64,000 bases of DNA, from NCBI RefSeq assembly GCF_030287445.1, contig NZ_JASVWB010000002.1:3968001-4032000 (forward strand), given 5' to 3'. The stretch is from Streptomyces sp. ALI-76-A (GTDB lineage: Bacteria; Actinomycetota; Actinomycetes; Streptomycetales; Streptomycetaceae). The notes beneath the pieces were generated by a model. It did no database searches. It was not told the DNA's origin and worked only from the letters and a program-made list of their open reading frames with translations. Shown here piece by piece: positions 19,819-27,563 of the stretch (position 1 is its first letter; each line of letters begins with the position of its first letter). A program made the translations under genes and the position numbers.

Positions 19819-21510
19819 GTGGGTAACAGAAGGCGCGTCGCCGGGCGACGGAACACCAGGCCCGTCGTGGTCGGCGGGGTGATCGCCGCGGTCGTCGGCG
19901 GCGCCGGTCTGGGCGCCTACGCGCTGTACGGGGGCGGGGCGGCCGCCGACGACCGGGCGCACACACCGTCCGCGAGCGCGGGGCAGAAGGAGCAGGAGAT
20001 CCCGAGCGGCCCGCTGTCGGCGACCGAGGTCACCAGCACGGCCCGCACGTTCCTGACGGCCTGGCAGCAGGGCCGCGTTCCCCAGGCCGCCGCCGCCACC
20101 GACGACACCGCGGCGGCCGCCGCCCTCCTCACCGGCTACACCAAGGACGCCCACATCAAGGACGTCACGCTCACCCCGGGCACCCGCACCGGCGACAAGG
20201 TGTCCTTCTCCGTCAGGGCCACGGTGTCGTACAAGGGCACTGAGAAGCCGCTGGCGTACGGCAGCGCGCTCACCGTCGTCCGCTCCGGGACCGACGGGAA
20301 GCCGCGGGTCGACTGGCACTCCTCCGTCGTGCACCCGGATCTCCGGGACGGCGACACCCTGGTCACCGGAGCGTCCGGGACGCCGCCGATCAAGGCGGTC
20401 GACCGGGACGGCGGCGAGCTGACCACCGCCGCGTACCCGTCACTGGGCACGGTCCTGGACGGGCTGCGCGAGAAGTACGGCAAGACGGCCGGCGGCACGG
20501 CGGGCATCGAACTGCGGGTGGTCCGCGGCACGTCCGCGAAGTCACCGAAGGCGTCGAAGGCGTCCGACAAGACGCTGCTGGAGCTGAGCAAGGGCACGCC
20601 CGGCACGGTGAGGACGACCCTGAGCCCGAAGCTCCAGGCGGCGGCGGAGCGGCAGGTCGCCAAGAAGGCCCGCTCCTCGGTGGTGGTGGTGCGTCCGTCG
20701 ACCGGGGAGATCCTGGCCGCCGCGAACGCCTCGCGCGGCTTCAACACCGCCTTCCAGGGCTCCCTCGCCCCGGGCTCCACGATGAAGGTCATCACCTCCT
20801 CGCTGCTGATCGAGAAGAAGCTGGCCTCGGCCGACAAGGCGCACCCCTGCCCGAAGTACTTCACGTACGGCGGCTGGAAATTCCAGAACGACGACAAGTT
20901 CCAGATCAAGGGCGGCACCTTCAAGGCGAGCTTCGCCCGCTCCTGCAACACGGCCTTCATCAGCCAGGCGCCGAAGCTGGACGACGACGACCTGACCAGG
21001 CAGGCCCGGGAGGTGTTCGGTCTGGGGATGAACAACTGGGCCATCGGCGTGCCGACCTTCGACGGCTCGGTGCCGGTGCAGAGCGCGGCCCAGATGGGGG
21101 CCTCGCTGATCGGCCAGGGCGGGGTCCGGATGAACCCGCTGAACATGGCGTCGGTGTCGGCGACCGTCGCGTCGGGCACCTTCAAGCAGCCCTACCTGGT
21201 GTCCCCGGCGGTCGACGACCGCAAGCTCGCCACGGCCTCCCGCACGATGTCCGCGGGCACCCTCTCCCAGCTCCGGGAGCTGATGGCGTACACCGCGGAC
21301 TACGGCACGGCGGCCGAGGCGATGTCCGGAGTCACCGGGAACGCCGGCGCGAAGACCGGTTCGGCGGAGGTCGACGGCCAGAAGAAGCCGAACGGGTGGT
21401 TCACGGCCTACCGCGGCGACCTCGCGGCGGCGGGTGTGGTCCAGCAGGGTGGCCACGGCGGCGAGACGGCGGGCCCGATCGTGGCGGCGCTGCTGAAGCT
21501 GGGCGGCTGA
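19819..21510 (+). CDS. Penicillin-binding transpeptidase with MecA-like N-terminal domain (second of two)
   Basis: 563 residues from GTG 19819 with GGAGGAA upstream. Same plan as the preceding gene: basic N-terminus, one TM helix (about 14-36), MecA_N-like domain, then a transpeptidase with SxxK in PGSTMKVITSS, SxN in ARSCNTAF and KTG in GAKTGSAEVDG. The two proteins align from end to end, so they derive from a tandem duplication but have diverged. A Lys/Ser-rich insert (SAKSPKASKASDK) is found only here. Likely role is envelope crosslinking in a developmental or stress setting, by inference. Confidence 0.9.
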   Translation: MGNRRRVAGRRNTRPVVVGGVIAAVVGGAGLGAYALYGGGAAADDRAHTPSASAGQKEQEIPSGPLSATEVTSTARTFLTAWQQGRVPQAAAATDDTAAAAALLTGYTKDAHIKDVTLTPGTRTGDKVSFSVRATVSYKGTEKPLAYGSALTVVRSGTDGKPRVDWHSSVVHPDLRDGDTLVTGASGTPPIKAVDRDGGELTTAAYPSLGTVLDGLREKYGKTAGGTAGIELRVVRGTSAKSPKASKASDKTLLELSKGTPGTVRTTLSPKLQAAAERQVAKKARSSVVVVRPSTGEILAAANASRGFNTAFQGSLAPGSTMKVITSSLLIEKKLASADKAHPCPKYFTYGGWKFQNDDKFQIKGGTFKASFARSCNTAFISQAPKLDDDDLTRQAREVFGLGMNNWAIGVPTFDGSVPVQSAAQMGASLIGQGGVRMNPLNMASVSATVASGTFKQPYLVSPAVDDRKLATASRTMSAGTLSQLRELMAYTADYGTAAEAMSGVTGNAGAKTGSAEVDGQKKPNGWFTAYRGDLAAAGVVQQGGHGGETAGPIVAALLKLGG

Positions 21511-21549
21511 CCGCCCGCGGGATCCGGGGGCGGTCTCGGCGTCCGGGCC

Positions 21550-21588
21550 GGCTGGGCGTCCCGGACGACGGGCTGGGCGTCCCGGACG
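21550..21588. repeat. Two 18-bp direct repeats between convergent genes
   Basis: GGCTGGGCGTCCCGGACG occurs at 21550-21567 and 21571-21588. With nearby GTCCGGG it can form hairpins (GTCCGGG/CCCGGAC), so the stretch may act as a terminator between the PBP gene and ssgE. Confidence 0.5.
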
Positions 21589-21635
21589 GGCCGGGCCCTG
21601 TCGGCACGTTCCCGCCTGCCCCGCGACGACAGGGC

Positions 21636-21986
21636 CTAGGACCCCACGGGAGTGGCGGTGTACGTCCGCCGCAGGAACCGCAGCAGCGTCTTCGTCTCGA
21701 ACTGCACCACGGCCACGCCCTCCGCGGAGTGGAACTCGACCACGGCCTGGACGCGCCCGCACGGCCACACGCGGACCTCACCGCTGCCGGCCGGGGTGCG
21801 CAGGCCCTGTTCGAGGAGCGCACGGGAGAAGGTCCACTCGGGGGAACCGGGCAGCCGGACCCGCACCGAACGCGGGTCGGTGTCGGGGTCGTAGCGCAGG
21901 ACGACCGGGACCGCCTCGTCCCCTTCCTGGGGGAGGTCGGCGTCCGTCACGATGTGAGCTCGCGCGTACTGTTCGACTACAGACAT
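21636..21986 (-). CDS. ssgE: SsgA-like sporulation protein (SALP)
   Basis: 116 residues from ATG 21986 (MSVVEQYARAHIV), with GAGAGGG about 8 bases ahead; the frame itself is open far upstream. Family hallmarks are PVVLRYDPDTDPRSVRVRLP, WTFSRALLEQGL, GEVRVWPCG and VVQFETKTLLRFLRRTY. SALPs are found in sporulating actinomycetes and steer septum placement and cell-wall remodelling during sporulation. SsgE is proposed from its position between the PBP pair and the metal transporter, recalled for S. coelicolor; other SALPs cannot be excluded by sequence alone. Confidence 0.85.
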   Translation of the reverse strand: MSVVEQYARAHIVTDADLPQEGDEAVPVVLRYDPDTDPRSVRVRLPGSPEWTFSRALLEQGLRTPAGSGEVRVWPCGRVQAVVEFHSAEGVAVVQFETKTLLRFLRRTYTATPVGS

Positions 21987-22141
21987 CGTGACGGCCCTCT
22001 CACGCTGCGTGACCTGTGTGGAAGCTGTGCGTCCACCCCCACTCCAATGTCGCACATTTCCCGGACCGCGCCCCCGGGGGCGAAGATGCTCTTCCTCACG
22101 CCCCGATGACGTTTTCCCGCGCTGTTCCGGTGACAGTGTTC

Positions 22142-22178
22142 TTGCAAGCCGTTCGCAACAAGCCACTATCATCGAACG
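22142..22178 (+). promoter_or_regulatory. Nur-type box and promoter of the metal-importer operon
   Basis: TTGCAA at 22142-22147, five bases, then TCGCAA at 22153-22158 matches the Nur (nickel Fur) box tTGCaA-N5-tTGCAA with one mismatch in the second half. A TATCAT -10-like box lies at 22167-22172, placing the transcript start at or next to the GTG at 22179, so the mRNA is probably leaderless and repressed by Nur when nickel is plentiful. Confidence 0.6.
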
Positions 22179-23222
22179 GTGCATGTGCCTGACGGATTCA
22201 TAGACGCCCCCATGTCCGCCGCGACCGGAGTCGTCGCCGCGGCCGCCGTCGCGGTGAGCCTGCGCGGCGCGCGCCGCGAACTCGACGAGCGCACCGCGCC
22301 GCTGGCCGGCCTGGTGGCCGCGTTCATCTTCGCGGTGCAGATGCTCAACTTCCCCGTCGCGGCGGGGACCAGCGGACATCTCCTCGGCGGCGCCCTCGCG
22401 GCGATCCTCGTCGGGCCCTACACCGGGGTCCTGTGCGTCTCCGTGGTCCTGCTGATGCAGGGCATCCTCTTCGCCGACGGCGGTCTGACCGCGCTCGGCG
22501 TGAACATCACGGACATGGCGATCGTCACCACGGTCGTCGCGTACGTCGTCTTCCGCGGGCTCGTGACGGTCCTGCCGCGCGGCAGGCGCTCCGTCACCGC
22601 GGCCTCCTTCGTCGCCGCCCTCCTGTCGGTCCCGGCCGCGGCCCTCGCCTTCACGCTCCTGTACTCCGTCGGCGGCACCACCGACGTCGCCATCGGCAAG
22701 GTCGCCACCGCGATGATCGGCGTGCACGTCCTGATCGGCATCGGCGAGGCCGCGATCACCGCGGCCACCGTCGGCGCCGTCATCGCCGTGCGCCCGGACC
22801 TGGTGCACGGCGCCCGTGGTCTCCAGCAGCAGCTGAAGCTGCGGGTGAACGGCGAGCTGGTGGACGCGCCGGCGGCCGAGCCGGCCCCGGTGGCCGCCCG
22901 CTCCCACCGGGGGGTGTGGATCGCCGGCCTGGTCACCTCCCTCGTGCTGGCCGGATTCGTCAGCTTCTACGCCTCCGCCGACCCGGACGGCCTGGAGAAG
23001 GTCGCCGCCGACAAGGGCATCGACCGGAAGACCGAGGAGCACGCGGTCGCCGACTCCCCGCTCGCCGACTACGGCGTCAAGGACGTCGAGGACACCCGGC
23101 TGTCCGGCGGTCTCGCGGGCGTGATCGGCGTCGGCGTCACCGTCGTGACGGGCAGCGCGGTGTTCTGGGCGGTGCGCAGGCGCCGCAGCGACGACACCTC
23201 TCCCGTGAGCACGAGCGTCTGA
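22179..23222 (+). CDS. cbiM: ECF nickel/cobalt transporter S-component with fused PDGLE domain (CbiM/NikM-N type)
   Basis: 347 residues from GTG 22179. It begins VHVPDGFID, the CbiM/NikM N-terminus in which the free amino group and His-2 bind the metal. About seven TM helices follow, then a linker and a C-terminal PDGLEKVAADKG segment with a final TM helix: the PDGLE/NikN-CbiN-like part, fused here. The subunit captures Ni2+ or Co2+ for the CbiQ and CbiO energy-coupling module. The Nur-type box upstream points to nickel. No cobalamin riboswitch was seen. Confidence 0.9.
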   Translation: MHVPDGFIDAPMSAATGVVAAAAVAVSLRGARRELDERTAPLAGLVAAFIFAVQMLNFPVAAGTSGHLLGGALAAILVGPYTGVLCVSVVLLMQGILFADGGLTALGVNITDMAIVTTVVAYVVFRGLVTVLPRGRRSVTAASFVAALLSVPAAALAFTLLYSVGGTTDVAIGKVATAMIGVHVLIGIGEAAITAATVGAVIAVRPDLVHGARGLQQQLKLRVNGELVDAPAAEPAPVAARSHRGVWIAGLVTSLVLAGFVSFYASADPDGLEKVAADKGIDRKTEEHAVADSPLADYGVKDVEDTRLSGGLAGVIGVGVTVVTGSAVFWAVRRRRSDDTSPVSTSV

Positions 23223-23223
23223 G

Positions 23224-23985
23224 ATGGGCGCCGGGCACGCGCACAAGCTCTACCGGCACGGGCACTCGCCCGTGCACACCCTGCCCCCGCACACGAAACT
23301 CGCGGCGGCCTTCGCCTTCGTGGTGGTCGTGGTGTCGACCCCGCGGGAGGCGATGTGGGCGTTCGGCGTGTACGCCGTGCTGCTGGCCGGTGTCGCGTTC
23401 GCGGCCCGGGTGCCCGCCGGTTTCCTGCTCAAGCGGCTGCTGATCGAGGTCCCGTTCGTGGCCTTCGCGGTGCTGATGCCGTTCGTCGCGGAGGGCGAGC
23501 GGGTCGAGGTGCTGGGCCTGTCGCTGAGCGTGAACGGCCTGTGGGGCGCCTGGAACGTACTGGCCAAGGGCACCCTGGGGGTCGCCGCCTCGGTCCTCCT
23601 CGCCTCCACCACCGAACTGCGTGAACTGCTGCTGGGCCTCCAGCGGTTGAAGCTCCCGCCGCTGCTCGTCCAGATCGCCTCATTCATGATCCGCTACGGC
23701 GATGTGATCACGGACGAGATGCGGCGGATGCGGATCGCGCGGGAGTCGCGGGGCTTCGAGGCGAGCGGCGTCAAGCACTGGGGGGTGCTGGCGAAGTCGG
23801 CCGGCGCCCTGTTCATCCGCTCCTACGAGCGCGGGGAGCGGGTGCACCTGGCCATGATCAGCCGGGGGTACGCCGGTTCGATGCCGGTCATCGACGAGGT
23901 GACCGCGTCCCGGGCGCAGTGGTCGTACGCCTTCGCCCTGCCGTTCGCCGCCCTCGTCGTCTGCGTGCTGGGATGGGCCCTGTGA
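23224..23985 (+). CDS. cbiQ: ECF transporter T-component (CbiQ/NikQ)
   Basis: 253 residues, about six TM helices. The diagnostic coupling motifs are present: RRMRIARESRGFEA and ERGERVHLAMISRGYAGSMP, the two Ala-Arg-Gly-like helices that touch the ATPase. The N-terminus has HTLPPHTKL, usual in CbiQ. The ATG starts one base after the cbiM stop, and the stop overlaps the next start by four bases, so the three subunits are translated together. Confidence 0.92.
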   Translation: MGAGHAHKLYRHGHSPVHTLPPHTKLAAAFAFVVVVVSTPREAMWAFGVYAVLLAGVAFAARVPAGFLLKRLLIEVPFVAFAVLMPFVAEGERVEVLGLSLSVNGLWGAWNVLAKGTLGVAASVLLASTTELRELLLGLQRLKLPPLLVQIASFMIRYGDVITDEMRRMRIARESRGFEASGVKHWGVLAKSAGALFIRSYERGERVHLAMISRGYAGSMPVIDEVTASRAQWSYAFALPFAALVVCVLGWAL

Positions 23986-24731
23986 CTGCTTCCCTCGAGG
24001 TCTCGGGCCTCGCCTTCGCCTATCCCGACGGCCACCAGGCGCTGTTCGGCGTGGACTTCACCGTCGCCCGCGGCGAGCGGGTCGCGCTGCTCGGTCCGAA
24101 CGGCGCCGGCAAGACGACCCTGGTCCTGCACCTCAACGGCATCCTGACCGGCGGCACGGGCACCGTGAAGGTCGCCGGGCTGCCCGTCGGCAAGCAGCAC
24201 ATGGCCGAGATCCGGCGCAAGGTCGGCATCGTCTTCCAGGACCCGGACGACCAGCTCTTCATGCCGACCGTGCGGGAGGACGTGGCCTTCGGACCGGCGG
24301 CGGCCGGGCTGCGCGGGCCGGAGCTGGAGGAACGCGTCGACCGGGCGCTGGAGCAGGTCGGCATGGCGGAGTTCAAGGGCCGGCCCCCGCACCACCTCTC
24401 CTTCGGCCAGCGCCGCCGGGTGGCGGTCGCCACCGTCCTCGCCATGGAGCCGGAGATCCTCGTCCTGGACGAGCCGTCCTCCAACCTCGACCCGGCCTCC
24501 CGCCGCGAACTCGCCGACATCCTGCGCTCGCTGGACGTGACCGTCCTGATGGTCACGCACGACCTGCCGTACGCGCTGGAGCTGTGCCCCCGCGCGCTGA
24601 TCCTGAGCGAGGGCACCATCGCGGCGGACGGCAGGACCGGCGAGCTGCTCTCGGACGACGCGCTGATGCGGGCCCACCGGCTGGAGTTGCCGTTCGGATT
24701 CGACCCGCGGTCCGTGACAATGGGCGCGTGA
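23982..24731 (+). CDS. cbiO: ECF transporter ATP-binding subunit (CbiO/NikO)
   Basis: 249 residues from GTG 23982, overlapping cbiQ by GTGA. Walker A LGPNGAGKTTLVLHLNG, Q-loop VFQDPDDQLF (characteristic of ECF ATPases), signature HLSFGQRRRVAVA, with Phe in place of the usual Ser-Gly, Walker B ILVLDEPSSNLDP and switch MVTHD. It energises nickel or cobalt uptake with CbiM and CbiQ. Its own stop overlaps the ohrR start by four bases. Confidence 0.92.
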   Translation: MTASLEVSGLAFAYPDGHQALFGVDFTVARGERVALLGPNGAGKTTLVLHLNGILTGGTGTVKVAGLPVGKQHMAEIRRKVGIVFQDPDDQLFMPTVREDVAFGPAAAGLRGPELEERVDRALEQVGMAEFKGRPPHHLSFGQRRRVAVATVLAMEPEILVLDEPSSNLDPASRRELADILRSLDVTVLMVTHDLPYALELCPRALILSEGTIAADGRTGELLSDDALMRAHRLELPFGFDPRSVTMGA

Positions 24732-25198
24732 CGAACCAAGAGGACACCGGGGACGAGGGGTCACCGCGGCTGGAGGACCAGCTGTGCTTCGCGCTGTACG
24801 CGGCCCAGCGCGCGGTGACGTCCGCCTACCGCCCGCTCCTCGACGAGCTCGGGCTCACCTACCCGCAGTACCTCGTGCTGCTGGTGCTGTGGGAACGCGG
24901 TGAGATGACGGTCAAGGAGCTGGCGGGTGCCCTGCGGCTGGACTACGGCACGGTGTCGCCGCTGCTGAAGCGGCTGGAGTCGGCGGGGCTGGTGCGCCGC
25001 GAGCGTGCGGCGAGCGACGAGCGCTCGGTGCTGGTGGCGTGCACGGGCCGCGCGGAGGAACTGAGGGAGCGCGCGGCCCGCGTACCGGGCGCGCTGCTCG
25101 CGGTGACGGATCTCGGCGGCGCGGAGGTCGCGCGGTTGCGCGCGGAGTTGTGGCGGTTGGCGGAGAAGGCCGGGGCGGCGGCGGAAGGGCCCCGCTGA
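24728..25198 (+). CDS. ohrR: MarR-family organic hydroperoxide sensor-repressor
   Basis: 156 residues from GTG 24728, which overlaps the cbiO stop (GTGA). The N-terminal LEDQLCFALYAAQRA carries the reactive Cys of OhrR; the winged helix is TVKELAGALRLDYGTVSPLLKRLE with the wing RRERAASDERSVLV; a second Cys (VACTGRAEEL) could form the disulphide of 2-Cys OhrR proteins. It should repress ohr and perhaps itself until oxidised by organic peroxides. Translational coupling to a nickel importer is unusual. Confidence 0.9.
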   Translation: MTNQEDTGDEGSPRLEDQLCFALYAAQRAVTSAYRPLLDELGLTYPQYLVLLVLWERGEMTVKELAGALRLDYGTVSPLLKRLESAGLVRRERAASDERSVLVACTGRAEELRERAARVPGALLAVTDLGGAEVARLRAELWRLAEKAGAAAEGPR

Positions 25199-25203
25199 AC
25201 TCG

Positions 25204-25234
25204 GGTTACCCACGGTTGCTACCCCCTGGTAACC
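25204..25234 (+). promoter_or_regulatory. Candidate OhrR operator upstream of ohr
   Basis: GGTTACC (25204-25210) and GGTAACC (25228-25234) are a perfect 7-bp inverted repeat with a 17-base spacer, 70-100 bases before ohr. The spacer holds a partial half-site (GGTTGCTACC). The site lies between the repressor gene and its presumed target. Confidence 0.55.
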
Positions 25235-25304
25235 GCCGTCGGCCTACCGGCAAGTACCTTGTGCACGATGCATTTGCGCGCACCTGTTCCAGGGGGAACC
25301 GGCC

Positions 25305-25799
25305 ATGACTGACGCCACCGCCACCGCCACCGCCACCGCCACCGCCGTCGACACCGTCCTCGACACCACTGTCGACACCCGCCCGTCGAAGATCGTGTAC
25401 GTGGCCGAGGCCACCGCGCACGGCGGCCGGGAGGGGTATGTCACCAGCCAGGACGGCCAGATCGAGCTGAAGGTCGCGATGCCGCCGGAGCTGGGCGGCG
25501 ACGGCAACGGCACCAACCCGGAGCAGCTGTTCGCGGCCGGCTACAGCTCCTGCTTCCACAACGCGCTGGTCCTGGTCGGCCGCCGCGCCGGCCTCGACCT
25601 GACCGGTTCCACGGTCGCCGCGAAGGTCGGCCTGGGCCCCAACCGGCAGCGCGGCTACGGCCTCGCGGTCGCCCTCAGCGTCTCCCTCCCGGTCCTGGAC
25701 GCGGCCGTCGCCGCAGAGCTGGTGGACGCGGCCCACGAGGTCTGTCCGTACTCCAACGCGACCCGCGGGAACATCGACGTGACGATTCTGCTTGGCTGA
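25305..25799 (+). CDS. ohr: Organic hydroperoxide resistance peroxidase
   Basis: 164 residues, OsmC/Ohr fold. Both catalytic Cys are present: FAAGYSSCFHNALVLV and VCPYSNATRGNIDV, with the conserved Arg and Glu region GGDGNGTNPEQLFAAGY. It reduces organic and fatty-acid peroxides to alcohols, using lipoylated partners. The N-terminus has a run of Thr-Ala dipeptides encoded by a repeated ACCGCC unit, which lengthens it compared with the usual 140 residues; the true start may be the ATG chosen, with GGGGGAACC upstream. Directly downstream of ohrR. Confidence 0.93.
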   Translation: MTDATATATATATAVDTVLDTTVDTRPSKIVYVAEATAHGGREGYVTSQDGQIELKVAMPPELGGDGNGTNPEQLFAAGYSSCFHNALVLVGRRAGLDLTGSTVAAKVGLGPNRQRGYGLAVALSVSLPVLDAAVAAELVDAAHEVCPYSNATRGNIDVTILLG

Positions 25800-25836
25800 G
25801 TGAGGCGAACGGCACGGCGGAACGAGGAGCGCGGAC

Positions 25837-27012
25837 GTGGACGTGAACGGCACTGTGGCCGAGGGCTTCGAGCCGGTCAGGGACGCGTTCGCGCGGAACT
25901 TCGAGACGCTCGGGGACCGGGGCGCGGCGCTGACCGTGTACCGGGACGGGACCAGGGTCGTCGACCTGTGGGGCGGCACCAAGGACGTCGACGGGACCGA
26001 GCCCTGGCAGCGTGGTACCGCCCAGGTCATCCGCTCGGCGACCAAGGGCGTCGCCGCCGCCGTACCGCTGATGCTGCACCGGCGCGGGGAACTGGACCTG
26101 GACGCGCCGGTGGGCGAGTACTGGCCGGAGTTCAAGGCGCGGGGCAAGGACCGGGTGCTGGTGCGGCACGTGCTGAACCACCGGGCCGGACTGCCCCTGC
26201 TCGACCACCCGATCACGCCCCACCAGGCCCTGGATCCGCGCCGGGGCCCCGAGGCGGTCGCCGCCCAGGCCCCCGTCTGGGAGCCGGGCACGGACCACGG
26301 CTACCACGCGCTGACGTACGGCTGGATGCTCGACGAACTGGTGCGGCGCGTGACCGGACAGGGCACCGGCGAGTGGATCGCCGCCAGGATCGCCGGGCCG
26401 CTGGGTCTCGACCTGTGGCTGGGACTGCCGGCGGCGGAGGAGGCGGCGGGCCGCACCGGCCGGGTCGGCCGCCTGGACGACGCCCCCGAGCCCGCCCCCG
26501 GGCCGGGCCTGCGGATCCGTCCGAAGCGTGCGGTCACCGAGGCCTACGACGACCCGGGCTCCCTCACCCGCCGGGCCTTCGCCGCGATCACGCCCTTCCC
26601 CGACCAGAACGACCCGGCGTACCGCGCGTCGGCCCTGCCCGCGACCAACGGCATCGCGACCGCCGACGCCCTGGCCCGCTTCTACGCGGCCCTGATCGGC
26701 GAGGTCGACGGCGTACGGCTGTTCGACGCGGCCACGATGGAGGCGGCCCGCGCCGAGGAGTCGGCGGGACCGGACCGCGTCCTGGTGGTCGGCACCCGCT
26801 TCGGCCTCGGCTACATGCTGCACGGCAGCGCGTCACCGCTCCTCGGCCCGGGCTCGTTCGGCCACCCGGGCCGCGGCGGCGCCCTCGGCTTCGCCGACCC
26901 GGAGACCGGCATCGCCTTCGGCTATGTCACCAACGGCTTCCGCAGGACGGTGACCGCGGATCCGCGGGCGCAGGCCCTGGTGCGGGCGGTGCGGACCGCG
27001 ACGGGGGCGTGA
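25837..27012 (+). CDS. Serine hydrolase of the beta-lactamase / esterase EstB family
   Basis: 391 residues from GTG 25837 with GAGGAG upstream. No signal peptide, so cytoplasmic. The SxxK motif is IRSATKGVAAAVPLML (about residue 68), the Tyr motif lies in HALTYGWMLDELVRRVTG, and the C-terminal GSFGHPGRGGALGFADP is the HxG substitute for KTG. This is the class-C-like fold used by carboxylesterases, D-aminopeptidases and EstB enzymes; the substrate is unknown. Starts 37 bases after ohr. Confidence 0.85.
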   Translation: MDVNGTVAEGFEPVRDAFARNFETLGDRGAALTVYRDGTRVVDLWGGTKDVDGTEPWQRGTAQVIRSATKGVAAAVPLMLHRRGELDLDAPVGEYWPEFKARGKDRVLVRHVLNHRAGLPLLDHPITPHQALDPRRGPEAVAAQAPVWEPGTDHGYHALTYGWMLDELVRRVTGQGTGEWIAARIAGPLGLDLWLGLPAAEEAAGRTGRVGRLDDAPEPAPGPGLRIRPKRAVTEAYDDPGSLTRRAFAAITPFPDQNDPAYRASALPATNGIATADALARFYAALIGEVDGVRLFDAATMEAARAEESAGPDRVLVVGTRFGLGYMLHGSASPLLGPGSFGHPGRGGALGFADPETGIAFGYVTNGFRRTVTADPRAQALVRAVRTATGA

Positions 27013-27029
27013 CGAGGGCACGTGACAAG

Positions 27030-27092
27030 GGGCGTACCCCACGGGCCGCGACCGGCTCAGAGGGCGTACCCCACGGGCCATGACCGGCTCAG
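27030..27092. repeat. 31-bp direct repeat between convergent genes
   Basis: GGGCGTACCCCACGGGCC, a dinucleotide (GC or AT), then GACCGGCTCAG, occurs twice with a 32-bp period between the serine hydrolase and the leftward DUF1876 gene. Confidence 0.6.
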
Positions 27093-27131
27093 GGGCCATG
27101 GCGCGGGGCCGTGCCCCCGAGACGTGACCGT

Positions 27132-27407
27132 TCAGACGTTGATCGGGTGGGACGTCCGGCCGGACACCTCGTCGATCTCCCCGTGCGCCTTCGTCAGCAG
27201 CCGCATCGCGAGCTCGTTCAGGGCGCGGGCCGCGGCGATCTCCTCCCCCACCCTCGGCTGGTTCGCGTCGGTGTGGTGGCGGTTGGCGTGCCCGTGCGTC
27301 CGTACCTCCGTGCCGTCGGGCAGGCGCACCATCGCCGCCGCCCTCGTGCGCTGATCATCCTCCTGGAACTCCAGCTCGATGTGCCATCCCACAACGGTGT
27401 GCATCAT
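27132..27407 (-). CDS. DUF1876 family small protein (dsRBD-like fold)
   Basis: 91 residues from ATG 27407; a perfect GGAGGT lies 7 bases before it, which rules out the longer frame to 27464. Family traits: MMHTVVGWHIELEFQEDDQRT, AAAMVRLPDGTEVRTHGHANRH and VGEEIAAARALNELAMRLL. These small actinobacterial proteins have a beta-rich fold and no known activity. The very strong ribosome binding site suggests high expression. Confidence 0.85.
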   Translation of the reverse strand: MMHTVVGWHIELEFQEDDQRTRAAAMVRLPDGTEVRTHGHANRHHTDANQPRVGEEIAAARALNELAMRLLTKAHGEIDEVSGRTSHPINV

Positions 27408-27563
27408 GACGATCACCTCCGGAACACCTGCTTCCAGAGTGCTCCCGCGAAGTCGCCGCCGCACGGCCTCGCGGGGACGGGGTGTCGACCGAGCGCCGTA
27501 CGCCCTCGTACGCGCTCACCGACACGCCTTGTCGGAGCGCTGCCGACTGGGCAGGATGCGGCG

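Noticed and set aside
21987..22178. Cobalamin riboswitch upstream of cbiM
   Set aside because: The region is only 192 bases and the promoter lies at the start codon, leaving no leader; no B12-box-like sequence was seen.
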